Below, piece by piece: positions 55,792-64,000 of a stretch of 64,000 bases of DNA. The notes beneath the pieces are model-generated. The model saw only the letters and a list, made by a program, of their open reading frames with translations, had not been told where the DNA came from and searched no databases. Each line of letters begins with the position of its first letter. The first letter of the stretch is position 1. The stretch is taken from positions 3,224,001 to 3,288,000 of the forward strand of contig NZ_CP027732.1 of NCBI RefSeq assembly GCF_003852235.1, in the 5' to 3' direction. The translations under genes were made by a program, and so were the position numbers. The DNA is from Pseudomonas sp. R4-35-07 (GTDB taxonomy: Bacteria; Pseudomonadota; Gammaproteobacteria; Pseudomonadales; Pseudomonadaceae).

Positions 55792-58700
55792 CTACAGACC
55801 CAGCCGGGTGCGTTCCCTCGCGGTCAGCTCAATGGCCAGGGCGGTTTCCTGTTCAGCCCGCTTGCGGCCCAACTCTGCATACTCACGTAAATAGTGCGCG
55901 CCTGCGTCGGGGTAACGATCATCCAGGGCGTCGATTTGTGTGGCGATGTCGTCGGCCAAGGCCCTGAACTCGACAGCGTACGTCCTTCTCAAGTAGTCCA
56001 CCCAGTAGGTGCGTTCAACCAGGCTCTGGACAAAGGCATCGCGGCCTTCGTTTTCAATGATGCTGTCATACGCAGTATCCAGGGCCGCCGAGGTCACGTT
56101 GGCGACGTTTGTATAGATCATGCCATGGGGTTGGCTCGGCAGATCCAGACGCTGGGCCAATCCAATACGGTAAGCCAGGCGAATTTCCGCTGGGTCGGCG
56201 CCTGGCCGCCCGCGAATGGCCTCTTCGGCATGCCTCTCGACGGCATCAAGGCGGCTCATGCGCCTGGCCAACCGGAACAATTCGCTACCTTCCTGCGCAG
56301 GCGTCACGCTACTGCGCACGTTGAACTCATAGACAGCCGTTTCAAGGTCGTTGAACACCAGAATTCGACCATCGCCGCATGTCACCCTGACCTGTGCCGC
56401 ACTTGCCCTGGCAAATACGTCCGAGCGCAGAGAGCGGTTTGCATAGAGCGCATCCAGGACCCGCCACACCCGCGTTGTCATATCCGCCGGATTGCGCTGG
56501 AAATCCCGGGTATTGCGCAATTGCGACAAGGTGAAGAAAAAGGCAGCGCTGTCAGGCTCGGCCCGTAGTTCGTCCCAGGCTTGCTCCCGCTCCGAACCCT
56601 CAGCCACGTCGGCGAACCAGCGGTCTCGCTGCACTTGGGGGGGTTCGATTTCCGGGTGCTCATCGAAATCCGACTGCTCATCGGAGCTTTCGGACTCTTC
56701 AGAATGATAGCCTGCGATCATTTCTTCGATGTCCTCGAGGGTAAAGCCCAGGCCATTGCCGGTGCGCAGCAGATGCGTTCGCAAAGCTTCGAACTCATCC
56801 TCAAGCAGCAGGTTGTCGTACAGGTCGGTGCCGGCCATCAACGCCTGATGCCTGAGGCTAAGGGCCTCGGGTGGGATGACCTCTATCCGGTTGTTACGCA
56901 GGTTCAACGAGCGTAAGCGCGGCGCCTGAAGCACGCCCGCCGGCCACTCGGTCAATACGTTGTCGCTCAGGTTCAAGGTTTGCACCTGCGACATACCGCT
57001 CACATCCAGCTCGGGCAGCAGGTTTTCATTCAGGTTCAAGCTTTCCAACAGGGGCATATTAAGCAGTTGTCGGCGCAGCGCCGGCGCGTCTCGCAAGTTA
57101 TTACGGGCAGCGTCCAGATGCCGCAGCGAACGAAATTCACTCACGGCATCGGACAATACCGTCAGGTCGTTGTTGCCCAGGGTCAAGGTGTCGATATGGC
57201 GAAACGTGCGCAGAAACTCATTGGACCCTTGATCCGTAATCCTGACCCCGCTCAGGTCTAGATCGCGGACATGGGGGAGCAGGCTGGGTAGCGCCGGCAA
57301 ATCCCCCAGCGTCAGCCCGGACAGAGTCAATTGGCGCAGGCCTTGCGGCGCCGGTACCGGCAGCCCTTCGCGAAGGCAATAGCGCCAGCTGGACAGCATC
57401 CGTCCTGCCGCCCGGTGCCGGTCGAGGGCGTTGATCCAGCGCCCGTTGTCACGGATACCGCGAATATCGATCCATTCATTCAAAGCCTCGACCCATTGGC
57501 GGTGCTGCCCCTCCCACTCCACTAGGCGATCCTCTATTTCAATCGCACTCAGCCCATCGCTGCTCAACGCGTCGATGCGCGCCACGGCCTGCGCGGTGTC
57601 CAGGCTTGGGTCCAGGCGCTGCATGCGCGCCGCGGCAGTCATCGGCGCCGCTGCGCCCTCAACCGATAAGGGCAGCGGAAACAGAAGGCCAGGATTTTGT
57701 TCAACGCCCTCAGGGAAGTACTCAGGAACGCCGCCCGTTCTGCCTTGCTCCAGAAACACACGGGAAATGCCCAGCGGGCTCTCGCTTCCCAGGCGTTGGC
57801 CGATCGTCTGTACCTGCGCCACGGTAGCCGCCGTAAGACGACAGCCGCGCAGGTTCAAGTTGGACAGCAACGGGTCATGGCCGGTCAACGCCGCCTTGGG
57901 AATCGTGGTTATCGCGCTATGGCTCAGGTCTAGTTGCTGCAGGGAAGTCGACTGCAACGCGCCCACAGGCCAATCACGAATGGCTGTGTGCCCCAGGTCG
58001 AGGGTCGTCAACTGCGGGAGACGGCTGATATCCAGCGTTCGGACGGGGTTAAATTGCAGATTCAGAGAGGTCAGGTTCGTCAGACTATTCAAGCGGGCCT
58101 GGATCGTGGGGGTGACGTGCAACAGGTTGCGGGAAAAATCCAGGGAACGCAGGGACGTCATCTCAGTCAGGGTTGAAGGCAGGCTAGTCAGGTCGTTATT
58201 GGCAAGGTCCAAGTGCTCCACTTGGCTGAACCGCCCCAGAAAGGTCTCAAGCTCCGTGAGCGGTACTCGCACGCCTGCCAGGTTCAAGACACGTACATGG
58301 GAAAAGCCGGCTGCCGGTAACGACGGTAAATCGACCAATCCACCGCCTGAAAGGTCGAGGCGCATCTCTGGCGTAGCGGTCTGTGTAGACGGCACCGGTC
58401 TTGTACCCGGCGCCAGACGCTGGCCCAGGCCCTCTTGCCAGGAGACGAGTATGCGATCCGCAGCCTGTTGACGATTAAACGAGTCTGCCCAGTTATCCGG
58501 GTCAACCGGAGTGCGCGTCGACCACTGCTGCACCTCCTGGGTCAAATTACGTTGCTCGTCGCGTAAGGCGTTAAGCCGATCGAGCTGTTCAATGGCGGGT
58601 ACCCGCTGCAGTCTGAATGCCTCAAGAACGTTGAAGAGTGTGGCCGCATCACCGCCCGTCATGTAGAACAGTGAGCCCTCTACGTACGACCGAACCATGG

Positions 58701-61700
58701 CCTCTTCATCCACAAGATGCGCTGTGTTGTCACGCACGTGTTCATAGGCCTGAATGAATGCCTGCTGTTCAAACTGCCCCCAGTTCATCCGCAGCCCGCG
58801 CCATAGGTTCTCATGGCCGGTGAACATCTGCGGCGGTATGGAGGTGATCGGTGTGGACGCCAGGTTGAGGCTGCCCAGGTGCTCAAGCCCGAGGACACCT
58901 TCCGGCCAGGTCGCCAGCGATCCGGACACATGCAGGCTGCGCAGGTTTACCAGGCCGCCGACATCCAACCGGTCCATGCCGCCTGACAGGGACAGCTGTT
59001 CAAGTTGCGTCATGCGATTGATCGATTGCAATACTTCATCAGGGACGACGGGCGAGGACGAAGGCCTGGAGGATTCCAGGTCCGTGAATACCAGCTCAGT
59101 GATATCCGACAAGCTCGCCAGCCGTTCGGCGATCGCATTGCGGGTGGAGGCGTCGACGTGTAGCTCAAGGCGTCGCACATTCGGGAACTGGCGGATAAGC
59201 GCCGTTCCCTGGGCGTCAAGCAGCGCCGCACCCGACATATTCAAAGTACGCACATGGGAAAAATCGGCGTTCAATGGGGGTAACCTTGACTCACCGAATA
59301 GGCTCAAGCTGCTGAAAGGAGCGCCGCCACGATTCAGGCCATTGCGCCAACAGTCGATGACGTTGCCAGCCACTCGTAGACGATCCAGGTCACTTCCCGC
59401 CCAGGGTTCAAGGGCATTGCGCAAGCCATCGATTTCTCGCTGGCGATTGGCCAACAGGTTGAAAATCTGTTGCGGGTGTTCACCGCTGGCCAGGTGTCTG
59501 TCCACAAAAAGCCTGGCTATGGGGTCAGACACATTTGGGTAGATATCTCGCACCCGCGTGACCAAGCGATCAATATCGCCTGCCGCCGCTCCCCTCCCCG
59601 ACAACTCATACCCCAGGCGGCCGCCCGGCAGGCGCAGGGACGGTCGCGACCGGGGCGCCCGTTGTCCGAGAATACCCGCCATTTCGCTGCGATGGCTGCT
59701 CGCATAGTTGACTAGCGTCTGCTTCAACAGGCCATCCTGACCGGTCGATGGAATACCTATCCCATTACGGAATTCATCTGGCAAGGCATGCAGGATCGAT
59801 TGATAGAAGTTGCGGCTGGTGGGCAAGACGCTATGCATGGCCTCGCCTTGTTCATCATGCGCCTGGAAGCTGTCGCCTTCCTTGACCAGGTATTTACGCA
59901 TCGCGGCGTCCTCTGCGCCGATACTGTCCAGCAGCGGCCCGCGAAAGGTGTCGCCGCGCAGTTCCAGCCGCAACCCTCCCGGCCAGCCCGGCAGCAGCTC
60001 CAGGCAGTGCAAGGCCAGGCGGTCGCTGTCCAGGCTCGCTAGATTCTCGCGGTGCAGGCCGGCGATAGCGCGGTTCAGGCGATGCTGTTGCAGGTGAATG
60101 CGCGCCAGGTCATCCAGGCGCGTCGGCACCCTGCCCTTATTCAAGCGATTGCGCTCGCTCTGGGTGGCGGCGTCCATCACCTCGTTCAAGGCCTGACGCG
60201 GTAAAGATGGGTAGCGTCGGCCCAGTACGCTGGTGTCGGGCACCGTCGGCATCCTTGATTGCCACAGGCTATCGAACAGCGCACGCTGCCTCTTCAGCGC
60301 ATGGTCCGCCAGGCGCTTGTTGAACTCTTCTTCTCGGGTCAGCCCGTTCCAACCCGACGCACTCCCCAGCAGGCGGTCGATTTCGTCCGCGCTCATCCGG
60401 GACAGCACCTTCTCGCCCAGCTTGCCGGCTCGTACCTCGCCACGGGTGAGCTTGATGCTTACACCCGCGTTACTCGTTGACGGTGTCACACCATAGCGCT
60501 GGGACGCGCCCCAGGGCTCAGGCCCGTTGAACACTTCCAATATCCGGCCTTCCGGCCAGTGCGGCAGTTCTGTTATCAGCGGCAACACATACTCGAAGCG
60601 ACTGCCTGACCCGAAACCGCGACGGATTTGCTCGATCACCTCGCCGACCTGCTGGTCGACACTGAACTGCTCCAGCGTTTCATCCAGTGCCGCTGGAATG
60701 GGCAAGCCGTCCACATGGACTTTGCGCAACACCGCGTCCTCAACGCCACTGACTTGGCCAATGGTGCGCAATACCTCGTCGGAGAACTCTTCGGTACGGT
60801 GGCCGAGCCGGCGCAGCAGCGTCAGACGGTCCCACTCCAATGGGCGCTCATGCATGTGCCGCCAGGCGCCGGCCTTGTTGTGTTCCAGAATGGGCTGGTA
60901 CGCCTCAGGGTCATCGGGATGCTTGATCCGCCATTTGTTGACGGTTGGGTCGAGGGCCTGTTCGTACAAATCGCTATTCAACCGGACGTAGGTCTTGCCG
61001 TTGATTTCGTATTGTCCCAAAGCATTGGGACGAGCGCCGTCAGGCAACCTCACGACGCTTTTGTAAGGCGACAGATCGGGCTTCCACAACCGGGTCTGAC
61101 CATTGGGCAGTTTGACCGGGTGCAGGTCCTCGATGACGGTCGAGGGCTTGATCGCCAGCAGCTTGCCTACCCCCTTGCCGGCAACGTGCAACAGAGCAAT
61201 CAGCGCGAGGTTTTCCGCCAGGTCGATCAGGTGCGCCTTGGCGGCCTTACGATCGCCTTCCGCCCATTCGATGCTCCCTTCAAACGCCTCGTACAGAAGC
61301 TGTCCAGCCATAAAGGCCAGCACGATTTCGCCCAGTACCGGCACAAAGCCTGCGAAGAAGGTCGCGGCGAAAAAGCCGATATTCAGCCAACTGGCGATTC
61401 TCTGCGCGCGCACCTTGGCATCGACCTCTGCGGTAGGCACCGCATGCGCCGCCGCGTCGTTGATGCTCTGAGTGCAACTGCAGTCAAACAGGTAGCCCCA
61501 CAGGTCGAGGTTATCCCCCCAGAGCCCTTGCCCCTTTTGTCGGTACGGTGCGACATTCAGATAGGGGTCCTCCTCCACCTGTTGCGGGGGCTTCGGCAAA
61601 GGGGCTGGATTGGTGAGGCCAATAGGGAATGGCGTGAGCACATCCAGCACCTTACTGGCAGGTGGCGCTATGGACGCGAATTTTCTGGCCCGCGTGGTCT

Positions 61701-62784
61701 CGCCGTCCTTGGTGAACTGGCCGAAATAGTAGGGATGATCGCTATACGGCACGAACCGACTGAGGAATTTCTGGTAAGTGGTCGGGCTTGCCGCCTCAGG
61801 GGACGAGGTATCCGCAGCAGTGAATCGCTCCTTGAAGTACGCCTCCATCTCGCGAAAGGTAAAGCTTTTCATGGAATGCGTCTGATCATGCGGGACATAG
61901 ACGATACATCCCTTCGCATAACGATATTTCTGGCACGGCATAAACACCACGCAGCCAGTCAAGCGGCGCTTCATGAGACCCAGGTCGCAAAACCAGACGG
62001 GTTGCCCTCGCAATTGCGGGAACACCTCACCATCAATCACCGACAGCACCATTGCATGCTCCTCGACATCGATGTCTTTTTGCAGCAGAGCCAGCTCGGC
62101 GGCGGCGCGCATCGTTGCCCTCTGGTTCGCAATGAACTGCCGGCGCAGTGTGGCGGCCTTCATGAGATCGGTGGGTTGGAGAAATGCCTTGATATGGGTT
62201 TGATACTTCGCACCGACATCCAGCGTCCGGCAGAGCGTCAAGAACTGATGAACCTCGAGGTTGACGGTCACTTGGGTAAAGGTATCGGGCGTCGCGCCCT
62301 GTTCCATGAAACCGGAGGAATGATGAAATGCACCCTCTGCGGCTTCAGAGACTTCAAAGTTATGTTTCGTCGCTTCCAGCAAGCTAAGCTTCAGGAACTC
62401 AAAATTTCCCAGCTCTATATAACCCGCTTTCGTGGTTTTTCTTAGGCTGATCCATGTTTTGCGTACGTCCAGCACCACGCCGTACTGATCGTTCAGCGCC
62501 TTGAGCAGCAAGGACTCGGCGAAGGCGTCGATGCTCTGCAAGTCGGCCATGGTCTTGTCGAGCGTCGTTTGCGCGGTGAAGCTCGCGGTGAAATAGTCAT
62601 GTAGCTGCTTGCGTTGCGCGGAGGTGGCGTCCAGATAGGCCAGGGGTAACACCGCATCGGTGTGCTTGAGCTCGGCACGCCGCGCAGACGGGGCGTTCAA
62701 CAGCCATTGAGGCAGCGATTTTTTCAGGAGTTTGCCATGCAGGCTTTCGGTAATGTGGTGCACAGGCACAGTTGTAATGGTCAT
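55792..62784 (-). CDS. Giant LRR protein with C-terminal NEL-type E3 ubiquitin ligase domain
   Basis: 2330 residues from ATG 62784 (AGAGAGA upstream; an in-frame start at 62832 lacks one). Residues ~1-450 resemble the dermonecrotic-toxin-like N-terminal domain (DUF6543) of large Pseudomonas toxins. A hydrophobic pair at ~465-545 includes FFAGFVPVLGEIVLAFMAGQ. Three helix-plus-LRR modules follow (LRR blocks ~1175-1335, ~1471-1648, ~1815-1991) with LxxLxLxxN/GxxLxxLP repeats. The final ~290 residues are NEL-like: Cys2136-Gly-Asp2138 in CGDGRILVFNDL has the same C-x-D-x3-L-x2-N-x-L spacing as IpaH-family ligases. NEL enzymes are bacterial effectors that ubiquitinate eukaryotic proteins. No signal peptide and no secretion genes nearby. 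Family reading strong; biological target unknown. Confidence 0.85.
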   Translation of the reverse strand: MTITTVPVHHITESLHGKLLKKSLPQWLLNAPSARRAELKHTDAVLPLAYLDATSAQRKQLHDYFTASFTAQTTLDKTMADLQSIDAFAESLLLKALNDQYGVVLDVRKTWISLRKTTKAGYIELGNFEFLKLSLLEATKHNFEVSEAAEGAFHHSSGFMEQGATPDTFTQVTVNLEVHQFLTLCRTLDVGAKYQTHIKAFLQPTDLMKAATLRRQFIANQRATMRAAAELALLQKDIDVEEHAMVLSVIDGEVFPQLRGQPVWFCDLGLMKRRLTGCVVFMPCQKYRYAKGCIVYVPHDQTHSMKSFTFREMEAYFKERFTAADTSSPEAASPTTYQKFLSRFVPYSDHPYYFGQFTKDGETTRARKFASIAPPASKVLDVLTPFPIGLTNPAPLPKPPQQVEEDPYLNVAPYRQKGQGLWGDNLDLWGYLFDCSCTQSINDAAAHAVPTAEVDAKVRAQRIASWLNIGFFAATFFAGFVPVLGEIVLAFMAGQLLYEAFEGSIEWAEGDRKAAKAHLIDLAENLALIALLHVAGKGVGKLLAIKPSTVIEDLHPVKLPNGQTRLWKPDLSPYKSVVRLPDGARPNALGQYEINGKTYVRLNSDLYEQALDPTVNKWRIKHPDDPEAYQPILEHNKAGAWRHMHERPLEWDRLTLLRRLGHRTEEFSDEVLRTIGQVSGVEDAVLRKVHVDGLPIPAALDETLEQFSVDQQVGEVIEQIRRGFGSGSRFEYVLPLITELPHWPEGRILEVFNGPEPWGASQRYGVTPSTSNAGVSIKLTRGEVRAGKLGEKVLSRMSADEIDRLLGSASGWNGLTREEEFNKRLADHALKRQRALFDSLWQSRMPTVPDTSVLGRRYPSLPRQALNEVMDAATQSERNRLNKGRVPTRLDDLARIHLQQHRLNRAIAGLHRENLASLDSDRLALHCLELLPGWPGGLRLELRGDTFRGPLLDSIGAEDAAMRKYLVKEGDSFQAHDEQGEAMHSVLPTSRNFYQSILHALPDEFRNGIGIPSTGQDGLLKQTLVNYASSHRSEMAGILGQRAPRSRPSLRLPGGRLGYELSGRGAAAGDIDRLVTRVRDIYPNVSDPIARLFVDRHLASGEHPQQIFNLLANRQREIDGLRNALEPWAGSDLDRLRVAGNVIDCWRNGLNRGGAPFSSLSLFGESRLPPLNADFSHVRTLNMSGAALLDAQGTALIRQFPNVRRLELHVDASTRNAIAERLASLSDITELVFTDLESSRPSSSPVVPDEVLQSINRMTQLEQLSLSGGMDRLDVGGLVNLRSLHVSGSLATWPEGVLGLEHLGSLNLASTPITSIPPQMFTGHENLWRGLRMNWGQFEQQAFIQAYEHVRDNTAHLVDEEAMVRSYVEGSLFYMTGGDAATLFNVLEAFRLQRVPAIEQLDRLNALRDEQRNLTQEVQQWSTRTPVDPDNWADSFNRQQAADRILVSWQEGLGQRLAPGTRPVPSTQTATPEMRLDLSGGGLVDLPSLPAAGFSHVRVLNLAGVRVPLTELETFLGRFSQVEHLDLANNDLTSLPSTLTEMTSLRSLDFSRNLLHVTPTIQARLNSLTNLTSLNLQFNPVRTLDISRLPQLTTLDLGHTAIRDWPVGALQSTSLQQLDLSHSAITTIPKAALTGHDPLLSNLNLRGCRLTAATVAQVQTIGQRLGSESPLGISRVFLEQGRTGGVPEYFPEGVEQNPGLLFPLPLSVEGAAAPMTAAARMQRLDPSLDTAQAVARIDALSSDGLSAIEIEDRLVEWEGQHRQWVEALNEWIDIRGIRDNGRWINALDRHRAAGRMLSSWRYCLREGLPVPAPQGLRQLTLSGLTLGDLPALPSLLPHVRDLDLSGVRITDQGSNEFLRTFRHIDTLTLGNNDLTVLSDAVSEFRSLRHLDAARNNLRDAPALRRQLLNMPLLESLNLNENLLPELDVSGMSQVQTLNLSDNVLTEWPAGVLQAPRLRSLNLRNNRIEVIPPEALSLRHQALMAGTDLYDNLLLEDEFEALRTHLLRTGNGLGFTLEDIEEMIAGYHSEESESSDEQSDFDEHPEIEPPQVQRDRWFADVAEGSEREQAWDELRAEPDSAAFFFTLSQLRNTRDFQRNPADMTTRVWRVLDALYANRSLRSDVFARASAAQVRVTCGDGRILVFNDLETAVYEFNVRSSVTPAQEGSELFRLARRMSRLDAVERHAEEAIRGRPGADPAEIRLAYRIGLAQRLDLPSQPHGMIYTNVANVTSAALDTAYDSIIENEGRDAFVQSLVERTYWVDYLRRTYAVEFRALADDIATQIDALDDRYPDAGAHYLREYAELGRKRAEQETALAIELTARERTRLGL

Positions 62785-62929
62785 GGTGTCTCTCTCTGGG
62801 AAGTAGAGTGACAGCACACCATTACTAGCCACCGCGAAGGCGGTAGTGAGCTATATGGCCCGCCACAGCCCAGGGGCTGGACTATGCTTTGAAGCACCTG
62901 ATTCAGTCGCACTTCATTTCGAGGGATCC

Positions 62930-63145
62930 ATGGACGACCCACAGCACAAACCGCCCACGTTCTGGCAGATGCTCCACAGCGTCTTGGCCGCCGCCTTTGG
63001 CGTGCAAAGCGGCAAGAACCGCGCCCGCGACTTCACCCACGGCAAGCCGAGCCACTTCGTGATAATGGGTATTGTATTCACGGCAGTGTTTGCGTTGACG
63101 CTGTTTGGCATTGTCAAGCTGGTGCTGCACCTGGCCGGGGTATGA
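62930..63145 (+). CDS. DUF2970 small membrane protein
   Basis: 71 residues from ATG 62930 with GAGGGA four bases upstream. N-terminal TFWQMLHSVLAAAFGVQS, a basic KNRARDF loop, then one strong C-terminal helix (FVIMGIVFTAVFALTLFGIVKL region). This layout matches DUF2970, an uncharacterised inner-membrane family. Divergent from the LRR/NEL gene (145 bp between starts), convergent with the small ORF at 63187. Confidence 0.85.
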   Translation: MDDPQHKPPTFWQMLHSVLAAAFGVQSGKNRARDFTHGKPSHFVIMGIVFTAVFALTLFGIVKLVLHLAGV

Positions 63146-63186
63146 AGCCGGCCGAGGCGGCAAGGACTGCAAGCTGAAGGGATGAC

Positions 63187-63300
63187 TTACTGGTGGCTGA
63201 CCCAGAACACAGCGGTGCCCACCACAAGGATGATCAGGAACAGAATCGCCCAGGCATCCACGGTGCTGTCGGGTTTACGTATTTTTGTCGAATTGCTCAT
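63187..63300 (-). CDS. 37-residue single-pass membrane protein
   Basis: Short frame beginning MSNSTKIRKPDSTVDAWAI with one hydrophobic helix (ILFLIILVVGTAVFWV) and ending VSHQ. AGAGG precedes the ATG by ~9 bases. A charged N-terminus and a single helix suggest a small inner-membrane protein. It lies between the DUF2970 gene and cysI. Coding is supported by start context and composition; function is unknown. Confidence 0.65.
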   Translation of the reverse strand: MSNSTKIRKPDSTVDAWAILFLIILVVGTAVFWVSHQ

Positions 63301-63405
63301 CGCATCGCCTCTTGTCGGTTTTATAGGTGATTGCCCTAAGACTCGACACAGTAAAGACCAGACTTGCCCCTATGACAAATGTGGATATCGCAACAACCCT
63401 TCTCA

Positions 63406-63433
63406 TTAGTCATTTTGGTTATGTGCATATACT
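63406..63433 (+). promoter_or_regulatory. Possible cysI promoter
   Basis: TTAGTC (63406-63411) and TATACT (63428-63433) with a 16-bp spacer lie in an AT-rich stretch ~100 bp before cysI. Surrounding AT-rich sequence could bind CysB, the usual activator of cysI, but no clear CysB site was identified. Confidence 0.35.
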
Positions 63434-63532
63434 CAAACATCACTTTTGCGCATAAACGCAAACTGGTATCGTGCGCCGGCTCCGTTGGGAGTGCGCGGCC
63501 GTGCGCGCAGATTTGCCGAGAACAGGACCTAT

Positions 63533-64000
63533 ATGTACGTATACGACGAATACGATCAGCGCATCATCGAGGACCGCGTCAAGCAGTTCCGTGATCAGAC
63601 CCGACGCTACTTAGCAGGTGAACTGAGCGAAGAAGAGTTCCGCCCTCTGCGCCTGCAAAATGGCCTTTATGTTCAGCGCTTTGCGCCGATGCTGCGGGTG
63701 GCTGTGCCCTATGGCCAGCTGACCTCGCGCCAGACGCGCATGATGGCCAAGATCGCCCGCGACTTCGACAAAGGCTACGCCCACATCAGTACCCGCCAGA
63801 ACGTGCAGTTCAACTGGCCGGCGCTGGAGGACGTGCCGGACATCCTCGCTGAACTGGCGACCGTGCAGATGCACGCCATTCAGACCAGCGGTAACTGCCT
63901 GCGCAACGTGACCACCGACCAATTCGCCGGCGTCGCCTTCGATGAAGTGATCGATCCGCGTCCCTGGTGTGAAATCGTGCGTCAATGGACCACCTTCCAC
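63533..64000 (+). CDS. cysI: Sulfite reductase hemoprotein subunit, N-terminal part (runs off window)
   Basis: 156 codons are visible from ATG 63533 (AGGAC upstream) to the window end. The sequence has LRVAVPYGQLTSRQTRMMAKIA, GYAHISTRQNVQFNWP and QTSGNCLRNVTTDQ, typical of the nitrite/sulfite reductase ferredoxin-like half domain (NiR/SiR) at the N-terminus of CysI. The enzyme reduces sulfite to sulfide in cysteine synthesis. The siroheme/4Fe-4S motifs lie beyond the window. Confidence 0.93.
   Translation, partial: MYVYDEYDQRIIEDRVKQFRDQTRRYLAGELSEEEFRPLRLQNGLYVQRFAPMLRVAVPYGQLTSRQTRMMAKIARDFDKGYAHISTRQNVQFNWPALEDVPDILAELATVQMHAIQTSGNCLRNVTTDQFAGVAFDEVIDPRPWCEIVRQWTTFH

Noticed and set aside
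60628..62445. 605-residue plus-strand frame opposite the NEL gene's 5' half
   Set aside because: Antisense shadow; composition rich in Gln/Arg/His, no domain, and the minus-strand protein is coherent across 7 kb.

Overview
The window is a high-GC chromosomal segment typical of the Pseudomonas fluorescens group. The evidence is the gene content (ProP with its C-terminal coiled coil, AcnB, PepN, the CobW/CobN aerobic cobalamin genes, CbtAB, NfuA, MetH, CysI), dense short divergent or convergent genes, and many copies of the GTGGGAGGGGGCTTGC-type REP/REPIN elements of fluorescent pseudomonads. No tRNA, rRNA, CRISPR array, prophage or insertion sequence was seen. All functions are read from sequence and recalled family features; no database search was run.

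Region 1 (1-12.9 kb) holds transport and small-molecule genes with local regulators: the 3' end of proP, a GAF protein, an AraC regulator divergent from a hydrolase + NepI-like efflux pair, a second AraC regulator, a fosmidomycin-resistance-type efflux pump (fsr), a DUF2834 membrane protein, an amidase, an NTF2-like secreted protein, a MocR regulator divergent from an EamA transporter, and a Tat-type dienelactone hydrolase. Region 2 (12.9-17.2 kb) has a large folded interspersed repeat, a decayed ampR remnant beside an intact class C beta-lactamase (ampC), and a lipoprotein of the same serine-hydrolase superfamily that has lost the SxxK catalytic pair. Region 3 (17.2-23 kb) carries an RstA/RstB two-component system, an MFS protein, miaE, a tandem universal stress protein behind a clear FNR/Anr-type promoter, and a DUF1289 protein. 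Region 4 (22.8-27.7 kb) is acnB, with a strongly folded leader, and an SdaC-like amino-acid transporter; between them a 223-bp unit (REPIN plus the transporter's last codons) is tandemly amplified.

Region 5 (27.9-33 kb) has a 2-hydroxyacid dehydrogenase, a phosphotransferase/SDR pair, a second MocR regulator and a periplasmic cupin. Region 6 (33-40.7 kb) is a tight minus-strand operon nadK - phosphatase - rhomboid - DUF1315 - DUF2797 - pepN, divergent from a DUF1853 gene. Region 7 (40.7-50 kb) is a cobalamin locus organised around two back-to-back cobalamin riboswitches: cobW-cobN-chlI-chlD leftward (cobalt insertion) and cbtB-cbtA-cobE-cobM rightward (cobalt uptake and corrin synthesis). The B12-dependent metH follows at 52 kb, after nfuA and an acyltransferase.

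Region 8 (55.8-62.8 kb) is the outlier: one 7-kb gene for a ~2330-residue protein with a toxin-like N-terminal half, a membrane-type hydrophobic segment, three helix-plus-leucine-rich-repeat modules and a C-terminal domain with the Cys-x-Asp signature of the IpaH/NEL-type E3 ubiquitin ligases. It sits alone between metH and a DUF2970 gene / cysI, and is the best candidate for an unusual, host- or predator-directed system in the window. The window closes inside cysI.
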